DNA from: Stackebrandtia endophytica
Lineage (GTDB): Bacteria > Actinomycetota > Actinomycetes > Mycobacteriales > Micromonosporaceae
Direction: 5' to 3'
Length of the DNA: 64,000 nt
NCBI RefSeq assembly: GCF_006716355.1
Contig: NZ_VFOW01000001.1
Location: 2,294,001 to 2,358,000, forward strand
Shown piece by piece: positions 16,102 to 24,717 of this stretch. Each line of letters starts with the position of its first letter. Positions within the stretch are counted from its first letter, which is position 1. A program made the translations under genes and the position numbers. The notes below the pieces were generated by a model. That model had not been told where the DNA came from. It saw nothing but the letters and a program-made list of their open reading frames with translations, and did not search any database.

Positions 16102-17238
16102 ATGCCCGTCGGTTATCTCATTACGCTCGCCCTGGTCGGGGTCTGCACGCTCATCGCGTTGATACGCATGCGGCGTTGGGGGCGACTGGCCTACGCCCTC
16201 ACCATGGTGGTCAACGAGGTCCCGCACCTGGTCGCGGTGATCCTCCTGATAGCCCCGACCGCGCTGGCCTGGAGCGAGGGCGACCTCGACGGTCCGAGCG
16301 GACCCGTCCTCCTCGCAATCGCATTCCTGGTACTGATCGGCTTGGCGGAACTGCTTCGCCGCAACCTGATCGCCCACTCCGCCGTCGTCACCGCGGTACG
16401 GGCACACGGCGCGGAGCCCCGGCAACGCCGGTGGAGTCGGCTGCGACCCGTGGTCTTTCCATTCACCCGACGTCCCCGTCAGATCACCCGGATCAACGAT
16501 GTGTCCTACGGTGGGCATCGGCGGCAGCGCCTGGATGTTCTGCGGCACCGCGACCCCGCGCGGCGCGGACCGGTGTTCGTCTACTTCCACGGCGGCGGCT
16601 ACTACTCCGGTTCGAAACGTCATGAGAGCCGCGCCCTGCTGCAGCACCTCACGGCACGTGGATGGGTGTGCATCAGCGCCACCTACCGATTGCGGCCGGA
16701 AGCCGGCTTCACCGACCACCTGGACGATGCGCGCGCGGTACTGCGATGGGTTCACGACAATGCGTCCGTCCACGGTGGTGACACCGACACCGTCGTCATG
16801 GCCGGCAGCTCCGCGGGCGCCCACCTGACGGCGTTGTGCGCCCTCACCCAGGACTCCGCCGACCCCGACCTGCCCCGCGTCGACGCCGCTGTCTGCCTCT
16901 ACGCCTACTACGGGCGCTACTACGGCCGCGACGAGAACGAAACACCGATCTCCACGCCGCTGGCGCTCGACGTCGCCTCCGCTCCACCCTTCTTCATCGC
17001 ACACGGCGACCACGACTCCTGGGTCCCGGTGGAGGATGCCCGCCAGCTGAATCGCAGGCTGGCCGAGCACTCGCCACATCAACCCTGGTACGTGGAGTTT
17101 CCCGGAGCCCAGCACGGCTTCGACGCCCTCCGCTCCTGGCGCATGGAGGCCGTCATCGACGGCGTCGACGCCTTCCTGGAGCACTCGGGCCTCAACGATC
17201 GAAATCGGGGAAGAGTCGACGCAGCCGGGATGGGTTGA
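16102..17238 (+). CDS. Membrane-anchored alpha/beta hydrolase (HSL-type esterase)
   Basis: 378 residues. Three hydrophobic helices (about 4-22, 40-57 and 66-90) precede a hormone-sensitive-lipase-type hydrolase domain. The oxyanion motif HGGG is at 163-166. The nucleophile is in GSSAG at 235-239 (Ser237). The acid is in HGDHDSW and the base in AQHGFD, so the catalytic triad is complete. It likely hydrolyses short-chain or lipid-like esters at the membrane. The ATG at 16102 follows a GGTGGTGG run; upstream in-frame GTGs at 16093 and 16096 are possible. A nested palindrome lies 24 bp upstream of the start, next to the TetR gene. Confidence 0.87.
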   Translation: MPVGYLITLALVGVCTLIALIRMRRWGRLAYALTMVVNEVPHLVAVILLIAPTALAWSEGDLDGPSGPVLLAIAFLVLIGLAELLRRNLIAHSAVVTAVRAHGAEPRQRRWSRLRPVVFPFTRRPRQITRINDVSYGGHRRQRLDVLRHRDPARRGPVFVYFHGGGYYSGSKRHESRALLQHLTARGWVCISATYRLRPEAGFTDHLDDARAVLRWVHDNASVHGGDTDTVVMAGSSAGAHLTALCALTQDSADPDLPRVDAAVCLYAYYGRYYGRDENETPISTPLALDVASAPPFFIAHGDHDSWVPVEDARQLNRRLAEHSPHQPWYVEFPGAQHGFDALRSWRMEAVIDGVDAFLEHSGLNDRNRGRVDAAGMG

Positions 17239-17349
17239 GGCTCAACGCCGATCAGGCGCCGGATGCCATCGCACCGGACCGTACTCGCACGGTTCGAGCA
17301 CCGATCCATAGAGATTCCACAACCGGAGCTCGCAGCACACCGACAGTAA

Positions 17350-17533
17350 GAAGCTGTCTTTGGACCTCGTTCGTCGTGAGCGGTACCAGGGCGAGTGCAT
17401 TCGCAGTGGCGGAGGCGTTCGGCGCATACCGGCGCTTTTGAAAAAGGCACCGTGTATGCGCCGGACACCGACAACACCGCGAGGCGCCCGTATGGTCGAC
17501 GCGCAACAGAACAGCAGGTTCAAAGACAGCTTC
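17350..17533. mobile_element. MITE copy 1, 184 bp, IS5-like ends
   Basis: The ends are inverted repeats of GAAGCTGTCTTTG..., with 17 of 18 bases matching between left end and inverted right end. TAA flanks both sides as a direct target duplication, fitting the TNA targets of IS5/IS427-type transposases. No transposase is encoded. A second copy (25419-25601) is nearly identical. Non-autonomous, mobilised in trans (inference). The right end lies only 11 bp before the start codon of the membrane protein gene at 17545, and the gene's frame is open back into the element. Confidence 0.85.
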
Positions 17534-17544
17534 TAAGATCGAGT

Positions 17545-18285
17545 ATGGCCGCGAATATGCCCGAATGGCCCGGTGAACCGCACCGGCTGTGGAACGAGGT
17601 GCTGGAGACTCCTCACGTGAGTCGACCGCCGCTGCCGCCCTGGGAGACGTACGACGAGTTCCTGGAGCACGCCCACGTATCTCGATTGTGGACCGCCGGA
17701 GCGGGCATCCTGTTCGTCGCCGTGATTCCCGGCGTGGTCGCCTGGAGTCTCCGCAACGAGCTCTGGCTCATTGCCGTGATCTGCGCCGCCATCGCCGCCG
17801 TCATGGTCGTCGGCGCACTGTCCATGATGGTGTGGGACCTGATCGGCCGCGGGTTTCGGCTACGGCGAATGCACCGGCGGGCGCTCGCCGACGGGATCGC
17901 GGCGAACGCCTATCCGGCACCGCTGTGGATGCCGTCGCACTCCGAGGGGCGGGCCACCGACCCGGCGTACCTGCTGATCAGCACCCGACTGTCCGACTAC
18001 ACCGCCGATCGCATCCACGCGGTCTTCGGCGCCTGGGCCAGGGTGCTGTTGGACGACAAGGATCAGAAACACGCGGCGTGGGAGATCATGGGCCGACGAA
18101 AGATCATTCCGCTGGAGGAGATCTTCGGGCCGGGGGCGACCGGCGCCTGGCTGGCCCAGCCGACCATCGATGAACTGGATCACGAGTCCTCACCGTGGCG
18201 GATCATCATGCCCCACAAACAACTCGAACTCTCGACGATTCTGCCGGTCGCGGCACCGGAGGGCACCGGGTCGACGACCCGATGA
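17545..18285 (+). CDS. Hypothetical membrane protein just downstream of MITE copy 1
   Basis: 246 residues. Two adjacent membrane helices (about 50-70 and 75-97) are followed by a soluble C-terminal region with no known motif. Coding-like base composition begins at this ATG, but the ribosome site is weak and the MITE ends 11 bp upstream, so the insertion probably displaced the native leader. The frame is open from 17395 through the element. A GTG inside the MITE (about 17451), preceded by AAAAAGG, could give an extended protein. A strong hairpin (18284-18310) ends the gene. Family not recognised. Confidence 0.7.
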   Translation: MAANMPEWPGEPHRLWNEVLETPHVSRPPLPPWETYDEFLEHAHVSRLWTAGAGILFVAVIPGVVAWSLRNELWLIAVICAAIAAVMVVGALSMMVWDLIGRGFRLRRMHRRALADGIAANAYPAPLWMPSHSEGRATDPAYLLISTRLSDYTADRIHAVFGAWARVLLDDKDQKHAAWEIMGRRKIIPLEEIFGPGATGAWLAQPTIDELDHESSPWRIIMPHKQLELSTILPVAAPEGTGSTTR

Positions 18286-18310
18286 CGAGCGGGGCGGCAC
18301 CCCGCTCGTC
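18284..18310. terminator. Bidirectional hairpin terminator
   Basis: GACGAGCGGGG and CCCCGCTCGTC give a perfect 11-bp stem with a 5-nt loop, starting in the stop codon of the membrane protein gene and ending 11 bp before the convergent EEP gene end. Confidence 0.75.
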
Positions 18311-18320
18311 GCTGCGGGCA

Positions 18321-19280
18321 CTAGGAGGCGATGCCCCGCCAGCACGGGCCACCGTTGTCGTCGGGACGGGAACGGCCGAGCTCCAGCAGGAACGATCGGT
18401 GGTCGGTGTCGGAGACGGCATACGACCAGGCGCAGCTCTGGCGCCAGATCTTGGTCGACGAGTAGTAGATGTGTTGCAGACCCGATAGCGCCGTGTTGTC
18501 CTCGGCCTTGCGTTCGGTGTTCTTCAAACCGTTGAAGTCGTCGGGTGCGCAGTGTTGACCGCGCCCCTTCATGTTGAGGTCACCGGCCAGGATGACATCG
18601 CCCGACAGTTTGTCGAGTATGGAGTCACGAAGGAAGGCACACTCGATCTGTTGTCGATCCCCCTGCGACGACAGCGAGAGGTGGGTGGTGCAGACCTGGA
18701 ACGAGTTCCACTGTTCGTTCACCGAGACCCGCGCACACAGGTAGGAACGGTATCCCTGCTCCTGGAAGTAGCCGCTCGGGCCGTCACCGGTGAACTTCTT
18801 GGCGAGGATGGCGTTCACACCGATTCCGCGGTCCACTGTGCATTCTCGGGCCTTGCCGTCGGTGCCGCCGCCGGTCTCCTGGTAACGCAACTGATAGCCG
18901 ATGGTCTCGGCGACGATCTCCAGATCCCCCAGGCAACCCTCGGTCACGGTGAGGACGTCGGGAAGATGGCGCTGATACTGGACCACCAGCGAGGCGCGTT
19001 TGCGCTCGGCGGTCTTGCGTTCGGCAGCCTCCCAACCTGCCGTGCCCGGTTCGACGGAGTTGGCGAAGCAGAACGGGGTCTCCAACGATCCCCACATACA
19101 CATGTTTGTCTGCTTGACCGTGATGATGCCCGGCCCGTACGCCTGATTCGGGTTGGTGGGAGACGGTTGCGACGCGGGAGTCGCCGTCTCAGCAGCGGCG
19201 ATCGCATGGCCGCCCGACACGATCAGCGCCAACGCGGCGGTCACACCGAGGAGCCACCGGCGGATTCCGTGGGTGCGCAT
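18321..19280 (-). CDS. Secreted endonuclease/exonuclease/phosphatase-family protein
   Basis: 319 residues. A Sec signal peptide covers about 1-32 (RRWLLGVTAALALIVSGGHA). The mature part carries EEP motifs: QTNMCMWG at the first strand, CTTHLSLS, GDLNMKGRG and the C-terminal SDTDHRSFLLEL with its Asp-His pair. Such enzymes cleave phosphodiester or phosphate bonds with Mg2+; an extracellular nuclease or phosphatase is likely. Several cysteines suggest disulfides. GGAGG sits 5 bp before the ATG at 19280. Next upstream on the same strand is the 68-residue cysteine-rich peptide gene (gap 88 bp), so co-expression is possible. Confidence 0.82.
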   Translation of the reverse strand: MRTHGIRRWLLGVTAALALIVSGGHAIAAAETATPASQPSPTNPNQAYGPGIITVKQTNMCMWGSLETPFCFANSVEPGTAGWEAAERKTAERKRASLVVQYQRHLPDVLTVTEGCLGDLEIVAETIGYQLRYQETGGGTDGKARECTVDRGIGVNAILAKKFTGDGPSGYFQEQGYRSYLCARVSVNEQWNSFQVCTTHLSLSSQGDRQQIECAFLRDSILDKLSGDVILAGDLNMKGRGQHCAPDDFNGLKNTERKAEDNTALSGLQHIYYSSTKIWRQSCAWSYAVSDTDHRSFLLELGRSRPDDNGGPCWRGIAS

Positions 19281-19368
19281 GATTCCCTCCATTTTCGGAC
19301 TGACGGCGAGCTCCTCAGCGGTTCACCGTTTGAAATCCGGCCGAGGAGCCCGTCATCGATGACGACCC

Positions 19369-19575
19369 CTAACAGCAGCCGACGTACTCGACACAGCAGT
19401 AGGTGCAGTCGACCTGCAGGTAACGGCGGTACTTGGCGTGCCCGCCGGAGCAGACACCGGAGGCGACGCAGTAGGTTTCCCAGAACGGCGAGCAGGCCGC
19501 CGACGCCTTTGATTCACCGGTCAGCTTCGCGAGGGCCTGGTCGGCGACGTGGTTGATTCGCGCGATGATCTTCAC
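19369..19575 (-). CDS. Small cysteine-rich peptide (68 aa, 8 Cys)
   Basis: I do not recognise the family. The first 30 residues are an amphipathic, leader-like helix without a Sec signal (KIIARINHVADQALAKLTGE). The last 40 hold eight cysteines: SAACSPFWETYC, VASGVCSGG, QVDCTYCCVEYVGCC. AGGGAG lies 5 bp before the GTG start, which supports a real gene. The leader-plus-Cys-rich-core form is that of ribosomally made peptide precursors, or of a small metal- or disulfide-bound protein. No lanthionine synthetase, radical SAM or other modifying enzyme is adjacent, and the downstream neighbour is a secreted EEP-family protein. Function open. Confidence 0.65.
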   Translation of the reverse strand: MKIIARINHVADQALAKLTGESKASAACSPFWETYCVASGVCSGGHAKYRRYLQVDCTYCCVEYVGCC

Positions 19576-19716
19576 TGGAACTCCCTAGGTAAGTGGCTTC
19601 TCGGCGCGGGGCCGCACCGACAGGGCAGATCATAGCGAGATATTTACGCGCGTCAATTATTGACGACGCCGGGACCCATAATGTGGGCACATTACACGTG
19701 ACCATCCCGGACAGTC

Positions 19717-20211
19717 TTAAGTCGACAGATCTCGGGAGCGCCAGACGACCGCCAATGCCGGATCCCCACCGGAATGGGGTTCTACCCGCTCAACGGTGAA
19801 ACCCTCGCGCTCATAAAACGCCCCGGCACGCTCGTTGGCCGCAAAGTGCTCGATCCACAACCGACTCGCGTCGACCGGCAACCGGGCGATGACGGCGTCG
19901 AGCAGCACCACACCCAGCCCTCGACCACGCACGGCCGGGTCGACGTAGAGCTTGTAGACCGCATGGTCGGCACCACTTCGGCCGCGCTGGGCGACACCGA
20001 CGATCCGGCCGTCGAGCTCGGCCACGACGACGAGACCCGCCGAGACCGGGCCAGCGATGCTCTCAGGACTCCACCACTTCGTCACCTGCTCCTCGGCGGC
20101 TCTCACACCGATCAACGGCGCGTAATGTTCCCGGATGTGCGCCCGGCCGAACCGCACGATCGAGGACACGTCGGCATCGGTGGCGTCCCGCACGACCCAA
20201 TCGACCGTCAT
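19717..20211 (-). CDS. GNAT N-acetyltransferase
   Basis: 164 residues. One GNAT domain with the acetyl-CoA loop LYVDPAVRGRGLGVVLLDAV and the downstream AANERAGAFYEREGFTVE segment. GGAGG precedes the ATG at 20211, so the longer in-frame extension to 20319 is not used. The acceptor is unknown. It stands alone between the cysteine-rich peptide gene and a divergent zinc-ribbon protein. Confidence 0.86.
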   Translation of the reverse strand: MTVDWVVRDATDADVSSIVRFGRAHIREHYAPLIGVRAAEEQVTKWWSPESIAGPVSAGLVVVAELDGRIVGVAQRGRSGADHAVYKLYVDPAVRGRGLGVVLLDAVIARLPVDASRLWIEHFAANERAGAFYEREGFTVERVEPHSGGDPALAVVWRSRDLST

Positions 20212-20343
20212 ATCGCCTCCCATCCCGGCCAGCCTAAACCGCTGGTGTGATCTCGGTGCCGCGCAGCGCCCTCGACTATTCACGTTGACAGCCGCCGACG
20301 GGGCTGATGTGATCGACACCCGAGCACGATCGAGGACGGCGAG

Positions 20344-20973
20344 ATGGGCAGCAGACTAGAGCGTTTCAGCGACGCTCACGAGACCATGCGGTATCTGAAG
20401 ACCTGCCCGAGCCTGGTCCGTTGCCATCGTTGCGCGGCCATGGCGATCGTCCGCTGCGGACGATCGTTCTGTGATTCCTGTGGATACCACGGCGTCCCGA
20501 ACACCCGCGAGGTCGACCAGGCGCTACACCGGGTATCCGCAAAGTGCAAGAACTGCGGCCAGGAACTGACCGGGCACGGTACCCGAAACGCCAGCGGGTT
20601 CATACAGTTGCGGTGCCGCTGTGGCGGGTCGCAACCGTTCGACATGGCCCGGCTGTTCGTCGGCTCGCTGAGACACGGACAAGAACCCCGCACCGGGCTC
20701 CCACTATGGTTGCGTGCCGATTTTCGCGGGCGGGTGCTGTGGGCGGTCAACGAACGGCATCTGAGCTTCCTGGAACGATTCGTCGCCGCCGGTATCCGGG
20801 AGCAGTGCCCCGGCAACTCCAGCCTGGCGAGCCGTCTCCCCGCCTGGATCAAATCGGCCAAACACCGCCCGGCCCTGGTGGCCGCGCTGCGCAAACTGCG
20901 AGCGACCCTGCCAGCGGATTACGACGAGCACGTCTCATACCACCGATCCGCGGAGTACACCCACTGCCGGTGA
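20344..20973 (+). CDS. Zinc-ribbon protein of unknown role
   Basis: 209 residues. Four paired cysteine knuckles appear in the first half (CHRCAAM, CDSCGYHG, CKNCGQEL and CRCGGSQ), fitting one or two zinc ribbons. The second half has GLPLWLRADFRGRVLWAVNE, HLSFLERFVAAGIREQ and SLASRLPAWIKSAKHRPAL. This matches a widespread bacterial family, often annotated as TFIIB-type zinc ribbon proteins, with no established function. Cytoplasmic. A hairpin ends the gene at 20968-20995. Confidence 0.78.
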   Translation: MGSRLERFSDAHETMRYLKTCPSLVRCHRCAAMAIVRCGRSFCDSCGYHGVPNTREVDQALHRVSAKCKNCGQELTGHGTRNASGFIQLRCRCGGSQPFDMARLFVGSLRHGQEPRTGLPLWLRADFRGRVLWAVNERHLSFLERFVAAGIREQCPGNSSLASRLPAWIKSAKHRPALVAALRKLRATLPADYDEHVSYHRSAEYTHCR

Positions 20974-20995
20974 ACCACGGCGGGGTGGCTCACCG
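20968..20995. terminator. Hairpin between convergent genes
   Basis: CGGTGA-A-CCAC pairs with GTGG-C-TCACCG (one bulge pair), spanning the zinc-ribbon gene stop and ending just before the convergent VOC gene. Confidence 0.6.
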
Positions 20996-20996
20996 A

Positions 20997-21347
20997 CTAC
21001 TCGTCCTGCAGGACTCCGAGGACGTTGCCGTCGGGGTCGGTCACGGTCGCCACTCGACGGCCCCCGCCGACCTCGTGGGCGGCCTCGGTCACGGTGGCCC
21101 CGGCTGCGACCAGTTCGGCGACCTTCGCGTCGATGTCGTCGACCTCCCAGTAGGTGACCGGCGAGCTCATCCCCTGTGGACCGCCGCCGGGAACCAGTCC
21201 GATGTGTTCCCCCTCGGCCTCGTACCCCACGTAGTACGGTTCGTCGCTCTGCGGCGCGAAGCCGAGAAGCGCCGTGTACACCTTCTTGGCCCGCTCCACA
21301 TCGGTCACCGGATGCAGCACGGTCTTGATTCCCCGCGTCGTCGTCAT
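20997..21347 (-). CDS. VOC (glyoxalase/bleomycin-resistance fold) family protein
   Basis: 116 residues, one VOC domain. KTVLHPVTDVERAKKVYTAL opens the first beta-alpha-beta-beta-beta unit. VTYWEVDDIDAKVAELVAAG and VATVTDPDGNVLGVLQ form the second. The His in VLHP and Glu-type metal positions are compatible with a metal site but not proven. Members act as dioxygenases, lyases or binding proteins, so no reaction is assigned. The start at 21347 is set by GGGGA directly upstream. Convergent with the zinc-ribbon gene. Confidence 0.85.
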   Translation of the reverse strand: MTTTRGIKTVLHPVTDVERAKKVYTALLGFAPQSDEPYYVGYEAEGEHIGLVPGGGPQGMSSPVTYWEVDDIDAKVAELVAAGATVTEAAHEVGGGRRVATVTDPDGNVLGVLQDE

Positions 21348-21607
21348 GCAATTCCCCCTCATCGCGTGGACGCCGACGGCATCGGTGCGATCGGCCCCAC
21401 AGGAAGTATCACGTTTCGCCGCGGCCACGTGGTCGATCGGGCAACGATGGCACTGCGGCGTCATAGCCGTGGCGGCTCCGTCGGCACCCCTCACGAACTC
21501 ACCGCGACCGATCCGGCGGGGTTTTCCCACCTAACACCGTCGTACCGCTCGGGGAAGGACGAGTAAGACGACCCGGCCACGACGCCCGGGCCATCCATTA
21601 AGGTTAG

Positions 21608-21889
21608 TCAGCCTTTGCAGCTTCGGTACAGTGACATGTAGTGGTCGCCGATTATCTCCTGCTCGGCCGCCTCCCGAAGATGGCCCAGTTTCCGGAGGCG
21701 ATCCGCCAGGTTGTAGTGGTAGATGGCCTTGGCGTAATTTTCCTTCTTGCAGCTGTTCATCGGCGACACCTCGCCGGCGGCCGTCGTGGTGCCCGCTGGA
21801 GGCGACGCCACCGCGGGGGTCGCGAACGCGACGACCCCGGAAAGCGCGACGGTCATGACGGCGGCAGCCGCATACTTACGTATCCGCAT
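21608..21889 (-). CDS. Secreted small helical-hairpin protein, copy A
   Basis: 93 residues. A Sec signal peptide (MRIRKYAAAAVMTVALSG through about residue 28) is nearly identical to that of the protein at 24302-24595. The mature part is a Thr/Ala linker followed by a pair of helices (AIYHYNLADRLRKLGHL, REAAEQEIIGDHYMSLYRSC) resembling one TPR-like hairpin. There is a cysteine just before the first helix and one at the end of the second, so a disulfide could staple the hairpin. The family is not recognised. The duplicated copy lies beyond the WYL regulator and epoxide hydrolase genes. Upstream DNA is also similar between the copies, so the promoter was duplicated too. Confidence 0.75.
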   Translation of the reverse strand: MRIRKYAAAAVMTVALSGVVAFATPAVASPPAGTTTAAGEVSPMNSCKKENYAKAIYHYNLADRLRKLGHLREAAEQEIIGDHYMSLYRSCKG

Positions 21890-22061
21890 ATGGTGTTCCT
21901 ACTCCCATGATTCGACGAGCCCCGCGGTCATGGATTCACTCGATGAGCGGCACCGCCATGATACGAACACGCGTCAACACCACGGCTCCGTCGTGGGTGG
22001 AGCGGCATCAATCGGCACGATGTGGACCTCAGAGGACACCACCGCCAACAGCCCAATATGG

Positions 22062-23018
22062 TCAATCGACGCTACGGGCCGCCCGCTGACCGAGCTCGGC
22101 CACGTAGTCGATCAGTTCGGGTGGGCCGAGCACACGGAACTCCAGCCCCAGCGACAGCAACCGGATCGCCAACCAGGGCAACGCATCGGCGTACCCGGTC
22201 AGGAGGCAGCGGCCGTCGTCGAGTGGCCGCAGCTGCGCCGGATGTTCACCGAAACGGCGCGCGGCCTCCACCGCGTCGGCGTGAATGATCACCTCGGCGG
22301 AATGAATCGGACTCAACCGGGCGAGGGAGGCCGCCACCAGATCGGCGGCCACATCGGACGACACCGGCGTACGGGTGAATCGCACCCCGGTGGGCTCCAG
22401 CCGTTCGATCCTGTCCGCTCGGAAGATCCGCCGATCGTTCCGGTCGAGATCGAAACCGACCAGGTACCAGCGGTGTCCCGCCGCTACCACCGCGTCGGGT
22501 TCGACGAGTCGTTTGTCCACGGGTCGGTCCGGACGTCGGTAGTCGAATCGAATCCGGTCGTGGCCGGCGGCGGCCAACGCGAGCGTCGCCAGCAGCTCGG
22601 CGTCGACCGTCGGGGGCTGCCATCTGGTTATGGAAGCCGTCGCCGCGCCGACCGCCTTCACCCGCCGTCGCAATCGGGATGGCAGCACCTGTTCGAGTTT
22701 CGCCAGTGCTCGGATTCCGGAGTCACCGGCCCCGGCGAGGGATTGCGCAGCGGCGACGCGCAGCCCCACGGCGACCGCCACGGCCTCCTCATCGTCGAGC
22801 AGAAGCGGCGGCATGGCCGTCCCGGCGACCAGCCGATACCCGCCCACCGATCCCAGTTTCGCCTCGACCGGATAGCCGAGGTCCCTCAGTCGGTCGACGT
22901 CGCGGCGCACGGTCCGCAGGCTGACGCCGAGGCGGTCGGCCAGTTCGCCGCCCGGCCAGTCGCGAGGGGTCTGGAGGAGGGAGAGGAGTGCCAGCAACCG
23001 GCCCGAGGTGGTGGACAT
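22062..23018 (-). CDS. WYL-domain transcriptional regulator (YafY/DeoR-type HTH)
   Basis: 318 residues. The N-terminal winged HTH (LLQTPRDWPGGELADRLGVS, RTVRRDVDRLRDLGYPVEA) is followed by a WYL domain about 140-225 with GHRWYLVGFDLDRNDRRIFR, where the WYLVGFD core is intact, and a C-terminal WCX-like extension. WYL domains sense ligands, often nucleic acids or small molecules. It is divergent from the epoxide hydrolase gene (111-bp gap), the likely regulated partner. No clear ribosome site precedes the ATG. Confidence 0.9.
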   Translation of the reverse strand: MSTTSGRLLALLSLLQTPRDWPGGELADRLGVSLRTVRRDVDRLRDLGYPVEAKLGSVGGYRLVAGTAMPPLLLDDEEAVAVAVGLRVAAAQSLAGAGDSGIRALAKLEQVLPSRLRRRVKAVGAATASITRWQPPTVDAELLATLALAAAGHDRIRFDYRRPDRPVDKRLVEPDAVVAAGHRWYLVGFDLDRNDRRIFRADRIERLEPTGVRFTRTPVSSDVAADLVAASLARLSPIHSAEVIIHADAVEAARRFGEHPAQLRPLDDGRCLLTGYADALPWLAIRLLSLGLEFRVLGPPELIDYVAELGQRAARSVD

Positions 23019-23128
23019 GCCATCAAGATTGCCATCGATAGGTGACAGAACCTGACCTCATTGCGTTCTAGCCTGTGGCTGACCGGGCCTGACGACGGCC
23101 CGGGGCAGTGCCGAAAGGAAGACACTCC

Positions 23129-24283
23129 ATGATCAGTCCGTTCACCATCGACATCCCGCAGCCCGACGTGGATGATCTGAGGCGAAGGCTCCGCGACACC
23201 CGTTGGCCCCGAACTCTTCCCGGCGAGGGGTGGGACCGGGGGGTGCCGATGGACTATCTGCGCCGGATCGCCGGTCACTGGGCCGAGGCGTTCGATTGGC
23301 GAGAGGCCGAGCGTCAACTCAACCGGTTCACGCAGTTCACCACCGAGATCGACGGCGACCCACTACATTTCGTGCACGTCCGTTCGTCGCGAGAGGACGC
23401 CGTTGCGCTGCTGTTGTGTCACGGATGGCCCAACTCGTTCGTCGAGTTCAGCCGGACGATTCCGTTGTTGACCGAACCCGAGGACCCGACGGCGCCCGCG
23501 TTCCACGTGGTCGTTCCGTCGATTCCCGGATTCGGATTCTCCGCACTGCCCGAAGGCACCAAGACGACGGTGCACCTGGTGGCACAACGGTTGGTGACGT
23601 TGATGGATCGGTTGGGATACCGCCGTTACGGCACACAGGGTGGTGACCTGGGGGCGTACCTGGCGCCGGAGGTGGCGACGATCGCCCCCGACCGGGTCAT
23701 CGGGGTCCATGTGGACGGTGGCCTGGGCTTCCCCACCGACGATGACATCGCCGAGATGTCGCCGAGCGACCGGGCCGAGTACGACGAACTGACCGGATGG
23801 ACCTCCAGCGGTCTCGATCACCACGCGCTGCTGCGGCGGGCTCCCCAGACGATGAGCTACGCGTGGGCCGACTCCCCGGTCGGATTGTTGGCCTGGCACC
23901 TGCACAAGTTCAAGGAGTTCGGCTATCTGACCGAGACACCGGACGAGGCGATCGACCTGGATCAGATGTTGACCAACGTCAGCATCTACTGGTTCACCGG
24001 CACCGAGGGCACCTCATCCTGGCCGATGTACGAGACCGAGAAATCGGTGTTCCCGTTGGGGCAGCGGACGGTCCCCAGTGGCGTGTACGGCGGAGGTCCC
24101 GACCTGTTTCGTCGGTATGCGGAGAAGTACAACACGATCGTGCACTGGCCACAGCCCGAGCCGGTCGGGCACTTCATCGCCATGGAACAACCGCAGAACC
24201 ACGTCGCGGACATCCGGGCGTTCTTCGAGAAGGTTCGGTTAGGTCAAGTCATGCACAGTGGACGGCTCATCGATCACAGATGA
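23129..24283 (+). CDS. Epoxide hydrolase with EHN domain
   Basis: 384 residues. An EHN N-terminal domain (about 1-110) begins FTIDIPQPDVDDLRRRLRDT. The alpha/beta hydrolase domain has the oxyanion motif HGWP (98-101), the nucleophile Asp173 in QGGDLGAYLAP, and a late VGHFIAMEQP with the catalytic His. This matches the juvenile-hormone/microsomal epoxide hydrolase group, which opens epoxides to diols. AAAGGA precedes the ATG by 8-9 bp. Divergent from the WYL regulator, and its stop codon lies inside a perfect terminator stem (24256-24294). Confidence 0.92.
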   Translation: MISPFTIDIPQPDVDDLRRRLRDTRWPRTLPGEGWDRGVPMDYLRRIAGHWAEAFDWREAERQLNRFTQFTTEIDGDPLHFVHVRSSREDAVALLLCHGWPNSFVEFSRTIPLLTEPEDPTAPAFHVVVPSIPGFGFSALPEGTKTTVHLVAQRLVTLMDRLGYRRYGTQGGDLGAYLAPEVATIAPDRVIGVHVDGGLGFPTDDDIAEMSPSDRAEYDELTGWTSSGLDHHALLRRAPQTMSYAWADSPVGLLAWHLHKFKEFGYLTETPDEAIDLDQMLTNVSIYWFTGTEGTSSWPMYETEKSVFPLGQRTVPSGVYGGGPDLFRRYAEKYNTIVHWPQPEPVGHFIAMEQPQNHVADIRAFFEKVRLGQVMHSGRLIDHR

Positions 24284-24294
24284 GCCGTCCACTG
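24256..24294. terminator. Bidirectional terminator, 16-bp perfect stem
   Basis: CAGTGGACGGCTCATC and GATGAGCCGTCCACTG are exact inverted repeats around a 7-nt loop, overlapping the epoxide hydrolase stop and 8 bp before the convergent small-protein gene end. Confidence 0.85.
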
Positions 24295-24301
24295 AGGTTG
24301 G

Positions 24302-24595
24302 CTATGACACGCAGAGTCGGTACCGGGCCATGAAGTCGTCACCGACGTCCTGTGCCGCCGCCGCCTCCCGGATCTTGCCCTGGCTGCGATACGCGGCGGC
24401 CAATCGGTAGTAGTACATGCCCTTGTCGTAGTAGTACTCGCAGTTCACCATCGCCGAGGGCGCCTCGTCGACGGTCACGGCCGAAGTGGTCGGAGTGACC
24501 GCTGGAGGCGAGGCCGCGGCGGGGGTCGCGAACGCGACGACTCCGGAGAGCGCGACGGTCATCACGGCGGCAGCCGCATACTTACGTATCCGCAT
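24302..24595 (-). CDS. Secreted small helical-hairpin protein, copy B
   Basis: 97 residues. The signal peptide (first 26 residues) is identical in sequence to copy A at 21608-21889. The mature part has a variable Thr/Pro/Val linker, then cysteine-flanked paired helices (YYDKGMYYYRLAAAYRSQG, IREAAAAQDVGDDFMARYRL). The helix register and the two cysteines correspond to copy A, but the surface residues differ much more than the signal peptide. This pattern suggests duplication followed by diversification, or gene conversion of the 5' part. It shares the similar upstream region with copy A. Secreted role unknown. Confidence 0.75.
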   Translation of the reverse strand: MRIRKYAAAAVMTVALSGVVAFATPAAASPPAVTPTTSAVTVDEAPSAMVNCEYYYDKGMYYYRLAAAYRSQGKIREAAAAQDVGDDFMARYRLCVS

Positions 24596-24717
24596 ATGAA
24601 GTTTTCCTTCTCCCGTGGTTCATCGAAGGATGCGACATCCTCCGACCCGCTCCATGAGCGGCGCCCGCGATGATATGGATACGTGTCAACGCCTGCGGCC
24701 CCATCATGGACGAACCG

